Source: Oceanobacillus oncorhynchi (GTDB taxonomy: Bacteria; Bacillota; Bacilli; Bacillales; Amphibacillaceae). Taken from it: a stretch of DNA of 64,000 nt. The notes under the pieces were generated by a model that worked only from the letters and a program-made list of their open reading frames with translations, was not told where the DNA came from and did not search any database. Within the stretch, counting starts at the first letter, position 1. Each line of letters begins with the position of its first letter. A program made the position numbers and the translations under genes. Location: positions 2,046,001 through 2,110,000 of the forward strand of contig NZ_CDGG01000001.1 of the NCBI RefSeq assembly GCF_000821065.1. The letters are read 5' to 3'. Shown piece after piece: positions 52,998 to 60,343 of this stretch.

Positions 52998-54314
52998 TTA
53001 GTATAATTTTTTCATTTCGAATTGCTGAAAGACTGCTTGCTGCGGTATAGGATAGATTTCTTTGCCGGCAATCGAATTAATGATTTTTTGATTTCGCAAT
53101 ACCGATAAACCTAAGTTTGTTGCACTGGAACCATGAGAATGTTCAATATTGGTCAACGTATATATTTGATTTTTACGGGAGTCTTTAAAAACAAGCCGAT
53201 AATCCGCAGTTACACGAAATCTTTTTTCATCCTCCCACTCTATGTATTCATAGAAGTTCTCGAGCCAATCAGGAAGATGCGGCTTATATCCAGTTGCCAG
53301 AATTACTTTATCCGCCGGGTAAGTAAATTTTTCTCCTTTTTGCCATTGTTCACATTGCAGGCTATAGGCTCTGTTTTGAGAATTGTCGCCGGGCTCCATC
53401 GTGTTTACTGCTGTGTTTGTTTGAATCGTGATTTGCTGTAAAGGCGATTCGATGGAACGGTTATAAAGCAGCTCATAAATTTTTTCTAAGAGTTTAGGAT
53501 CGACGCCGTTTCGGATAGTGCTTAAATTTTCAAGCGACTCCATCCTGTCTCTTAACGGCAGGTTATAAAAGTAATCAACATACTCTGGAGAGAATACCTC
53601 CTTTCCGAGTCCTGTATCCTCTTTTTGAAAAATTCCGCTGGAACGGGTAAACCAGGTTAAATCATAAGCCCCTTCTTTTTGGTCTTGTAACAAATCATAG
53701 AACACCTCTGAAGCGCTTTGACCAGAACCGACGACCGTAATGGAATTCCCCTGCTTTAAGGTGTTTTTAAGATACATGTAACGGCTGGTATGTGTGATAT
53801 CCTCTTCTGGAAAGCCCTGCAGCGCTTCTGGAATATTCGGGATGCTGCCCGTCCCTAAAATAATATGTTTTGCATAATAGCTTCGTTCACTTTCATCTTC
53901 TGTAGATCGGGCTGTAACCTTATAACAGGATTCATCCGGCATAGCTGATACATCCGTTACACGCTGTCCGAACTGACAGTTATCTAGTCTGGAAGAGACC
54001 CATTTACAATAAGTATTGTACTCTTCTCTTGGGATGGTGAAACGGTTAAAAAAGTAAAATTGATATATCCGATTATGCTCATGGAGATAATTTAAATAAG
54101 AAAAACGATTGGTCGGGTCTGCTAAAGTTACCAGATCTGCAATAAAAGGTGTCTGCAGGTCCATCCCCTCAATCAACATTCCAGGATGCCAGTCAAAAGA
54201 AGCTTCCTGTTCCAAAAATAAGATGTCTGCATCCTGAAGATCATTTGTTAAAGCAGCAAGACTTAAGTTAAATGGACCAATTCCAATACCGACTGCATCG
54301 TATACTTTGTTCAT
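52998..54314 (-). CDS. L-lysine N6-/L-ornithine N5-monooxygenase-family protein
   Basis: 438 residues, normal length for IucD/SidA-type flavin N-hydroxylases. FAD motif GIGIGPFNLSLAAL at residues 9-22, DWHPGMLIEGMDLQ near 42, NADPH motif VVGSGQSASEVFYDL near 194, and the C-terminal ATGYKPHLP and NLGLSVLRN. The family N-hydroxylates lysine or ornithine (or a diamine) as the first step of hydroxamate siderophores. No siderophore synthetase, transporter or clear Fur box is nearby, so it is an orphan here. Start ATG follows GGAGGAACG. The spacer 54315-54568 shows nothing else I can name. Confidence 0.87.
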   Translation of the reverse strand: MNKVYDAVGIGIGPFNLSLAALTNDLQDADILFLEQEASFDWHPGMLIEGMDLQTPFIADLVTLADPTNRFSYLNYLHEHNRIYQFYFFNRFTIPREEYNTYCKWVSSRLDNCQFGQRVTDVSAMPDESCYKVTARSTEDESERSYYAKHIILGTGSIPNIPEALQGFPEEDITHTSRYMYLKNTLKQGNSITVVGSGQSASEVFYDLLQDQKEGAYDLTWFTRSSGIFQKEDTGLGKEVFSPEYVDYFYNLPLRDRMESLENLSTIRNGVDPKLLEKIYELLYNRSIESPLQQITIQTNTAVNTMEPGDNSQNRAYSLQCEQWQKGEKFTYPADKVILATGYKPHLPDWLENFYEYIEWEDEKRFRVTADYRLVFKDSRKNQIYTLTNIEHSHGSSATNLGLSVLRNQKIINSIAGKEIYPIPQQAVFQQFEMKKLY

Positions 54315-54568
54315 TGTCGTTCCTCCGATTGTATTTTTTAATTTGAATGATTTATATCGCTTTGGTACGTAAGAAATAATTATGCTTTGTTGAGAGGACT
54401 GTTACATAAAAAGCTTGTTAAAGAAAAGCAGCTTACTATCTTTTTTCCCCTATTCCCATGAAAATAAACGCTGAGGCTTCTCATCAAATTCTCATTTTTC
54501 TCTAAGGACATTATAAGCAGTCATCAAGTAAACTGGTAATTGTTAAGAAATTAAGGAGGTTTTTACCA

Positions 54569-54907
54569 ATGAAGACAATTTTACTATCAACGGCAGCAGG
54601 AGCATTACTGTTTAGTGGAATCTACGCTAATACCGGAGAAGCGGAAGAAGTCACAGCAGATAAGGAAGCAGTGACTATGGAAGAGCAAACAGGTGCAAAT
54701 ACGCAGGAAGAAATGGATATTATCCAGGATCAAATTCCATCTGGAAATGAATCTGTCCAAGTAGTGGAGGATAACCCGCATAAGCGTATCCTATTTATTG
54801 GTGATGACGCTAATCAGAAAAAATACAAAACAATTTTTATCAAAGAAACAAGCCGTTTAAAGATTATTGACTTAAATGGCGGACAAATTTTTAATGAAAT
54901 CATCTAA
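54569..54907 (+). CDS. Small predicted secreted protein
   Basis: 112 residues, not recognised. Signal peptide: K, hydrophobic LLSTAAGALLFSGIYA, likely cleavage after residues 20-26. Mature part opens acidic and repeat-poor (EEVTADKEAVTMEEQ), then a more folded segment KRILFIGDDANQKKYKTIFI to the C-terminus. Start ATG follows AAGGAGG. Own terminator 14 bp after the stop. No neighbour suggests a role. Confidence 0.72.
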   Translation: MKTILLSTAAGALLFSGIYANTGEAEEVTADKEAVTMEEQTGANTQEEMDIIQDQIPSGNESVQVVEDNPHKRILFIGDDANQKKYKTIFIKETSRLKIIDLNGGQIFNEII

Positions 54908-54920
54908 AATAAGGTAAGAT

Positions 54921-54953
54921 AAACCCATCTCAAATTAATCGAGATGGGTTTTT
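54921..54953 (+). terminator. Terminator after the small secreted protein gene
   Basis: AAACCCATCTC (54921-54931) / GAGATGGGTTT (54941-54951) plus T-run. Confidence 0.93.
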
Positions 54954-54971
54954 AAATAAGTAAAAAAGGTA

Positions 54972-55002
54972 TTGACCTTGACGCTGCGTAAATCTCTATA
55001 CT
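54972..55002 (+). promoter_or_regulatory. MerR-type promoter with 19-bp spacer
   Basis: TTGACC (54972-54977), 19-bp spacer, TATACT (54997-55002). The over-long spacer is the mark of promoters activated by MerR-family proteins, here ahead of a MerR-family gene, which suggests autoregulation. Confidence 0.78.
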
Positions 55003-55027
55003 AAAAAATGAAAGGAGGGCAAACGAG

Positions 55028-55789
55028 ATGAAATACGCCATCAAACAAGTAGCTGACATGTCTGGTATCAGCACACGCACACTCCGGTATTATGATCAAA
55101 TTGATTTATTAAAGCCGGCGGAGCATTCGGATGCAGGATATCGTCTCTATGAAGACAAGGAATTAAATCGGTTGCAGCAGATTCTTCTTTATCGTTCCTT
55201 AGGGATGAAGCTGGAGCAGATTCAATCTGTATTAGATAATCCTGCATTTCATACGCTCACTGCCTTGGAAGAGCATCAGCAAAAATTAGAGGATGAAAAA
55301 GAAAAGATAAACCGATTGTTAGCTACCGTGAAAAAAACAATTCAACATACAAAGGGAGAGATTACGATGACAGCGGAAGAAAAATTTGAAGGATTTAAGA
55401 AAGAACGCCTGGAAGAGAATGAACGGTTATATGGCGAAGAAATCAGAGAAAAATATGGAGAGGAAACAATAGAAAAATCGAATAAAAAATTTATGAACCT
55501 CAGTGAGACAGATTTTCAGGAAATGCAGCGGATAGAAGATGAATTATTTAGGAAGCTGGAGCAGCTGGCAGAGACGAAGGATTTAGATACACCAGAAGCA
55601 AAGGAAGTGTATGAACTTCATAAAGAATGGCTGCTGTATTCTTGGCCGAATTATTCCGTTGAGGCTCATAAAGGCTTGGTACAAATGTATATGGCAGATG
55701 AACGATTTGCGAAATATTATAATAATCGTGCGAAAAAAGAGGTTGTTTCTCTCTTGCATGATGCAGTAGTTAAATATGCAGCGGATTGA
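55028..55789 (+). CDS. MerR-family multidrug-type regulator (Mta/TipA-like)
   Basis: 253 residues. Winged helix-turn-helix at 1-70 (AIKQVADMSGISTRTLRYYDQI), coiled-coil dimerisation helix at about 75-110, and a TipAS ligand domain to the end (KNRMS-type absent; EVYELHKEWLLYSWPNYSVEAHKGLVQMYM near 196-226). Same architecture and nearly the same length as I recall for B. subtilis Mta, which activates multidrug efflux genes. No efflux gene is next to it. Start ATG follows AAGGAGGG. Promoter with 19-bp spacer upstream. Confidence 0.9.
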   Translation: MKYAIKQVADMSGISTRTLRYYDQIDLLKPAEHSDAGYRLYEDKELNRLQQILLYRSLGMKLEQIQSVLDNPAFHTLTALEEHQQKLEDEKEKINRLLATVKKTIQHTKGEITMTAEEKFEGFKKERLEENERLYGEEIREKYGEETIEKSNKKFMNLSETDFQEMQRIEDELFRKLEQLAETKDLDTPEAKEVYELHKEWLLYSWPNYSVEAHKGLVQMYMADERFAKYYNNRAKKEVVSLLHDAVVKYAAD

Positions 55790-55797
55790 TTCTGCTG

Positions 55798-55832
55798 AAA
55801 AAAATCGGGGAAGCGTTTTCTCGATTTTTTTA
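55798..55832 (+). terminator. Terminator after the MerR-family gene
   Basis: AAAATCG / CGATTTT with inner GGGGAA / TTTTC pairing around GCG, then a run of seven T. Confidence 0.82.
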
Positions 55833-55869
55833 TATACATGAATCTTTTCTGGTGCTCTTGCGTAAATAC

Positions 55870-56023
55870 TATAAAACGAAACGTTATTCTGTGAGAATTT
55901 TTGGTTTTTTCTCACAGAAAGTAGATGAGTGATTCAGAGGCTGTTCATCTCCCGTCAGAATAAATTGATTTCTACTCTGTATTTTGAGGCGGGAATTTTA
56001 CGGACGATTCCTCGTGATAAAAG
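55870..56023 (+). repeat. Structured intergenic repeat, copy C
   Basis: TATAAAACGAAAC, hairpin TTCTGTGAGAA / TTCTCACAGAA, GAGTGATTCAGAGG, second arm pair CTCCCGTC / GAGGCGGGAA, end TTTTACGGACGATTCCTCGTGATAAAA. It finishes 12 bp before the AAGGAG of the next gene, so the leader of that gene is made of this repeat. Confidence 0.78.
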
Positions 56024-56047
56024 GTATTTACAAAAAGGAGATAAGCC

Positions 56048-56695
56048 ATGCAAGAAGCACTTTTAACCTACCAGTGGGAATTATTTATCGCAGCGGAGAT
56101 TCTTTCTGTTGTTATGCTCTTATTATTTGGATTAACGAGATACTTGCTGAATCAGAAAAAGTTAAGCGTCATCTTCATCAGTTTATTTTTAGCTTTGTTT
56201 ATTTTTGAAGCAGGGCTGGCTCTCTACATTTATCAAATCACCGGAGAAATCAGCACTTTCCAGATTATCGTTATGCTTTTTGTGCTCTATGCCTGTACTT
56301 TTGGTATCGCAGATTTTAAACGTCTTGACCGCTGGATGCGGCAAACGATTGGTAAGTGGCGCGGTGTTTCCTTATTAACGGAAAAAGATATGCAGGTAAT
56401 GGAGCGCCAGCAGGATACAAAATATATTGCCCGTAAAAATCGTATGAGTGCAATGATTCATCTGGTTATTTTTATCATTGTACAAGCAGGGTTGTGGATT
56501 TATGGACTGGGTGGGACAGCAGGAATTGTGGATTATTTAACGGATTTGACCTGGGTGGAAGTGGATGATTATCGGCAGTCCCCGTATGCCAGTGAAACAG
56601 CGTTTAGCATGTCCAAGCTTTGGGGGCTTATCTTTATCGTTGATTTTATTTATTCCTGGTCGTATACCTTTTTCCCGAAAAAAACGAAAGCATAA
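56048..56695 (+). CDS. Integral membrane protein of unknown function
   Basis: 215 residues, not recognised. About five membrane segments: 12-30, 40-60, 68-85, then a cytoplasmic charged stretch (DFKRLDRWMRQTIGKWRG and on to KYIARKNRMS), 137-155, and 188-208. The central loop has TEKDMQVMERQQD, amphipathic. Ends FFPKKTKA. Start ATG 56048 follows AAAGGAG. Immediately upstream is repeat copy C, so its promoter may lie in or before that repeat. Confidence 0.75.
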   Translation: MQEALLTYQWELFIAAEILSVVMLLLFGLTRYLLNQKKLSVIFISLFLALFIFEAGLALYIYQITGEISTFQIIVMLFVLYACTFGIADFKRLDRWMRQTIGKWRGVSLLTEKDMQVMERQQDTKYIARKNRMSAMIHLVIFIIVQAGLWIYGLGGTAGIVDYLTDLTWVEVDDYRQSPYASETAFSMSKLWGLIFIVDFIYSWSYTFFPKKTKA

Positions 56696-56786
56696 TTAAA
56701 AAAGCTGGAGAGAATGAAGCAGGATCTTATGAAGGGTCCATTCTTTTCAGCTTTTGTTATGGAAAATAAGTCTGGAGCTTCAACAG

Positions 56787-56814
56787 TTGACATCGGTATT
56801 CTTTTAGCTATAAT
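56787..56814 (+). promoter_or_regulatory. Promoter of the Nudix/NrtR-like gene
   Basis: TTGACA (56787-56792), 16-bp spacer, TATAAT (56809-56814), 57 bp before the start codon. Confidence 0.8.
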
Positions 56815-56818
56815 ATTT

Positions 56819-56843
56819 AGTAATTATAAAATTACAAATTACT
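56819..56843. promoter_or_regulatory. Inverted repeat at the Nudix gene transcription start, candidate operator
   Basis: AGTAATT (56819-56825) / AATTACT (56837-56843) with an 11-bp A/T-rich spacer, just after the -10 box. Confidence 0.5.
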
Positions 56844-56870
56844 GATAATGATATCCGTTGGAGGTGAAAA

Positions 56871-57653
56871 ATGATGGTGGAGGAGAAATCAAAGTATATT
56901 ACACCAGACGGTTATACGAGTGATATTGCCGTATTTACCATTGTTTCAGAGAATGCTGAACCCAGGGAACAACGCAAAAAAGAGCCGCCTCAAAAAAGAT
57001 TAAAGCTTTTATTAATCAAACGGGCTAAAATGAATGCAGAGGGAAAACCTAATATTGAAGCCGACAAATGGGCGTTGCCCGGAGGGTTTGTGGATGCGGA
57101 AAAAAGGGAAACTGCTTTACAGGCAGCAACGAGAGAATTAAAGGAAGAAACAGGCGTAGAAAATGTATTCTTAAAGCATTTCGGCACGTACGATGCATGG
57201 GGAAGAGACCCGCGCGGCTGGATTATATCCAATGCGCATTATGCCATTGTACCGGAATTTCAGCTTGAAAAACGAGAAGCGGCGGATGATGCAGCGGAAG
57301 TTGGGTTGTTCTCATTGGATGAGATAGGTGAGCTTGCATTAGCGTTCGATCACGAACAAATAATTGCAGATGCTGTATCCTTAATTGAATGGGATATGCT
57401 TCATTCCACCATTGCTAAAAACTTTCTGCCTAATGAATTTACTTTATCTGAATTACAGCGTGTACTGATGACGGTATCCAATCATTCCAGAATCACAAAC
57501 ACATCTGTATTTTTTGGAAAAGCTCCCAAATTACCTTTTTTAGAAAAAGTTGTCGATCAGCATGGAAACTTAAAGAAAACGGAACGGAATTCATTCAGGC
57601 CGTCCCAGTTATATCAATTTAACGATTATGTTGTTTTCTCAACTATTTGGTAA
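56871..57653 (+). CDS. Nudix protein with C-terminal winged helix, NrtR-like
   Basis: 260 residues. Nudix domain at about 10-160 with the box GGFVDAEKRETALQAATREL, then KEETG near residues 67-92. The catalytic glutamates of RELKEETG are present, but the spacing between the first Gly and Glu is two residues longer than the textbook box. Residues 180-260 (EFTLSELQRVLMTVSNHSRI, later RNSFRPSQLYQFNDY) resemble the winged helix of NrtR regulators. NrtR proteins bind ADP-ribose and repress NAD synthesis genes. The next two genes are pncB and nadE types, which supports this. A plain ADP-ribose hydrolase is the alternative. Confidence 0.78.
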   Translation: MMVEEKSKYITPDGYTSDIAVFTIVSENAEPREQRKKEPPQKRLKLLLIKRAKMNAEGKPNIEADKWALPGGFVDAEKRETALQAATRELKEETGVENVFLKHFGTYDAWGRDPRGWIISNAHYAIVPEFQLEKREAADDAAEVGLFSLDEIGELALAFDHEQIIADAVSLIEWDMLHSTIAKNFLPNEFTLSELQRVLMTVSNHSRITNTSVFFGKAPKLPFLEKVVDQHGNLKKTERNSFRPSQLYQFNDYVVFSTIW

Positions 57654-57666
57654 TAAAATAGAAGAC

Positions 57667-57817
57667 GTATAAAACGAAACTTCATTCCGTGAGAGCTTTG
57701 CTTTTCTCTCACTGGATCAGGCGGAGTTGTTCAGAAAATGAGGTCTCGCCTAAGCAGATTTAATTATTCCCCTTCTACTTGGAGGAGGGAGATTTACGGA
57801 CAGTCATCCGTGATAAA
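57667..57817 (+). repeat. Structured intergenic repeat, copy D
   Basis: GTATAAAACGAAACTTCATTC, hairpin TTCCGTGAGAG / CTCTCACTGGA, a second weaker arm pair, end GATTTACGGACAGTCATCCGTGATAAA. It stops 6 bp before the AGGAGG of the nicotinate phosphoribosyltransferase gene and starts 14 bp after the Nudix stop codon. Confidence 0.78.
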
Positions 57818-57836
57818 CCACAGGAGGAAATCGGAA

Positions 57837-59288
57837 ATGAATTATATAGATGACAGCTTAATGCTGCATACAGATCTTTATCAAATAAACATGGCTGAAA
57901 CGTATTGGTATGATGATGTACATCAGCGTAATGCTGTGTTTGATTTATACTTTCGCAAGCTCCCTTTTGGAAACGGCTATGGCGTATATGCCGGTTTAGA
58001 AAGAATTATCGAGTATTTACATAATTTCCGCTTCAGTGAATCGGATTTAACCTATTTACAGGAACTCGGCTATAAAGAAGATTTTCTCGATTATTTGCGT
58101 CAGCTTCGTTTTACCGGATCGTTGAAATCCATGCATGAAGGAGAGGTTGTTTTTGCGAATGAGCCGATTATCCGTGTGGAGGCGCCGTTAGCAGAAGCAC
58201 AATTATTAGAGACTGCTTTATTAAACATTGTGAACTACCAAACACTGATTGCGACGAAAGCTTCGCGCATCAGGCAGCTGGTCAGAGATAACCCGGTGAT
58301 GGAATTTGGAACACGCAGAGCACAGGAGATGGATGCAGCCGTGTGGGGAACGCGAGCGGCGTATATTGGCGGATTCAATGCAACCAGTAATGTCCGGGCA
58401 GGCAAGCTATTTGGAATCCCTGTATCCGGAACACATGCCCATTCGATGGTTCAGGCTTATCGAGATGAATATACCGCCTTTAAAAAATATGCAGAGCGTC
58501 ATCGTGAATGTGTCTTTTTAGTAGATACATACGATACACTCAATTCGGGCGTGCCGAATGCGATTAAAGTTGCTCAAGAATTAGAGGATACTATTGATTT
58601 TAAAGGGATCCGGATTGACAGCGGCGACCTAGCTTATTTGTCGAAGGAAGCCAGAAGAATGATGGATGAGGCTGGATTCAAGGATGCAAAAATTTACGTC
58701 TCCAATGACTTAGATGAATATACCATCGCCAGTCTGCAAGCTCAGCATGCGAAAATCGATGTATGGGGAATCGGCACAAAATTGATTACGGCATATGACC
58801 AACCTGCGCTGGGAGCGGTTTATAAACTTGTATCGATTGAGGATGAGCATGGAGAAATGGTAGATACCATTAAATTGTCCGGAAACCCGGAAAAGATGAC
58901 CACACCAGGCAAGAAAAAAGTGTATCGGATTATTAATAAGGGAAACCACCATACAGAAGGGGACTACCTGACATTAGAGGATGAAGATCCGAATCAGGAA
59001 GAGGAAATTATGCTTTTCCACCCGATTCATACGTATTATAAAAAAATGGTTTCTAATTTTGACGCAGTAAACCTGCATCTTGATATTGCTGTCGACGGTG
59101 ACCTTGTCTATGAATGTCCAAGTCTTCTCCAAGTACAGAATTACGCAAAGAGCCAGCTTCAGCTTTTCTGGGATGAATATAAGCGGACAAACTATCCGGC
59201 TGAATATCCAGTCGATTTAAGTATCAAACTATGGAATAGTAAGATGGAGCATATTGAAAATGTGAAGAAACAGCTAAAACAAGATTAG
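57837..59288 (+). CDS. pncB: Nicotinate phosphoribosyltransferase
   Basis: 483 residues. HTDLYQINMAETYW at residues 10-23, FGTRRAQEMDAA near 157, VSGTHAHSMVQAY with the regulatory-type histidines near 197, DTYDTLNSG near 223, and IRIDSGDLAYLSK near 258. Converts nicotinate and PRPP to nicotinate mononucleotide in NAD salvage. Start ATG 57837 follows AGGAGG; an earlier in-frame ATG at 57738 lies inside the repeat. nadE follows 135 bp later on the same strand. Confidence 0.93.
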   Translation: MNYIDDSLMLHTDLYQINMAETYWYDDVHQRNAVFDLYFRKLPFGNGYGVYAGLERIIEYLHNFRFSESDLTYLQELGYKEDFLDYLRQLRFTGSLKSMHEGEVVFANEPIIRVEAPLAEAQLLETALLNIVNYQTLIATKASRIRQLVRDNPVMEFGTRRAQEMDAAVWGTRAAYIGGFNATSNVRAGKLFGIPVSGTHAHSMVQAYRDEYTAFKKYAERHRECVFLVDTYDTLNSGVPNAIKVAQELEDTIDFKGIRIDSGDLAYLSKEARRMMDEAGFKDAKIYVSNDLDEYTIASLQAQHAKIDVWGIGTKLITAYDQPALGAVYKLVSIEDEHGEMVDTIKLSGNPEKMTTPGKKKVYRIINKGNHHTEGDYLTLEDEDPNQEEEIMLFHPIHTYYKKMVSNFDAVNLHLDIAVDGDLVYECPSLLQVQNYAKSQLQLFWDEYKRTNYPAEYPVDLSIKLWNSKMEHIENVKKQLKQD

Positions 59289-59423
59289 AATCATTGATTT
59301 TATCGGAATACGGATAAACTTTCTGTTTTTTTACCGCAGTGAAATGTTTGTATGCCAAGTGAAAGCTGCTGGTTTGCTAAGAATAAGTGAATTCGACGTT
59401 TTCGAATAAAGGAGTGTTTAGGA

Positions 59424-60251
59424 ATGAGTGAATTACAGCAATCCGTTATCAACGCATTACATGTAAAGCCAGAAATCGACCCGAAGGAAGAAATTCGTCT
59501 CCGTATTGATTTTATGAAGGAATATTTGCAGAAATTTAGTTTTGCCAATGGCTTTGTCCTTGGAATATCGGGGGGACAGGATTCTACCTTGCTTTCGAAA
59601 CTGGCTCAATTGGCAATAGATGAATTGAATCAGGAAGAGGAAGGAGAAACGTATCAATTTATTGGTGTGGAGCTTCCATATGGAAAGCAAGGCGATGCAG
59701 ATGATGTAGCAGATGCGATTGAATTTATTCAGCCTTCGAAAGTGCTGACAGTTAATATTAAGGAAGCAGTAGATGCAAGTGAAAAAGCATTGCGTGCTGG
59801 AGGAGTCGTTATCAGCGATTTTCTAAAAGGGAATGAAAAAGCAAGAGAACGCATGAAGGCGCAATATAGCATCGCAGGGGTGCATAACTGCTTTGTATTA
59901 GGAACCGATCACGCCGCAGAAGCAATTACCGGGTTCTTCACCAAGCATGGAGACGGAGCTTGTGATCTGGCACCCCTGGAAGGGTTAAATAAGCGTCAGG
60001 GAAAACAACTGCTGAAAGCGTTAGGCTGTCCGGAGCATCTCTATTTGAAAAAACCGACTGCAGATTTAGAGGATGACCGTCCGGCCTTAGCTGATGAAGA
60101 AGCATTAGGTGTTACGTATGAAGAAGTGGATGATTATTTAGAAGGAAAAGAAATATCTCAAGAAGCAAGAGAAGTTATTGAAGGCCACTATATCAAAACG
60201 ATGCATAAGCGGGAGCCGATTGCTTCTATTTATAATGATTGGTGGAAATAA
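59424..60251 (+). CDS. nadE: NAD synthetase, ammonia-dependent
   Basis: 275 residues, normal for the short NH3-using form. PP-loop [15 protein letters not shown] near residues 47-61, [19 protein letters not shown] near 80, [19 protein letters not shown] near 160, and [17 protein letters not shown] near 212. Adenylates deamido-NAD and amidates it to NAD. Works downstream of the preceding nicotinate phosphoribosyltransferase. Start ATG follows AAAGGAG. Terminator right after the stop. Confidence 0.95.
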   Translation: MSELQQSVINALHVKPEIDPKEEIRLRIDFMKEYLQKFSFANGFVLGISGGQDSTLLSKLAQLAIDELNQEEEGETYQFIGVELPYGKQGDADDVADAIEFIQPSKVLTVNIKEAVDASEKALRAGGVVISDFLKGNEKARERMKAQYSIAGVHNCFVLGTDHAAEAITGFFTKHGDGACDLAPLEGLNKRQGKQLLKALGCPEHLYLKKPTADLEDDRPALADEEALGVTYEEVDDYLEGKEISQEAREVIEGHYIKTMHKREPIASIYNDWWK

Positions 60252-60260
60252 GAATTGCAG

Positions 60261-60290
60261 AGGGCGGATGAATGATTCGTCCTTTTTTCT
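60261..60290 (+). terminator. Terminator after nadE
   Basis: AGGGCGGAT (60261-60269) / ATTCGTCCT (60275-60283), 9-bp stem with G-U pairs, then a run of T. It excludes the long N-terminal extension of the xylulokinase frame. Confidence 0.82.
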
Positions 60291-60343
60291 TTTTTAATAA
60301 AGAAGTGGCTTTTGTTATAAGGGAGAGGAAGGGTGATGAAGCA

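Noticed and set aside
54315..54420. Possible Fur box before the N-monooxygenase gene
   Set aside because: Only a partial AATAATTAT is visible; no 7-1-7 TGATAATNATTATCA pattern.
60272..60343. 24-residue N-terminal extension of xylulokinase
   Set aside because: It runs through the nadE terminator; GTG 60344 has a proper ribosome site and matches the usual start IGVDLGTS.
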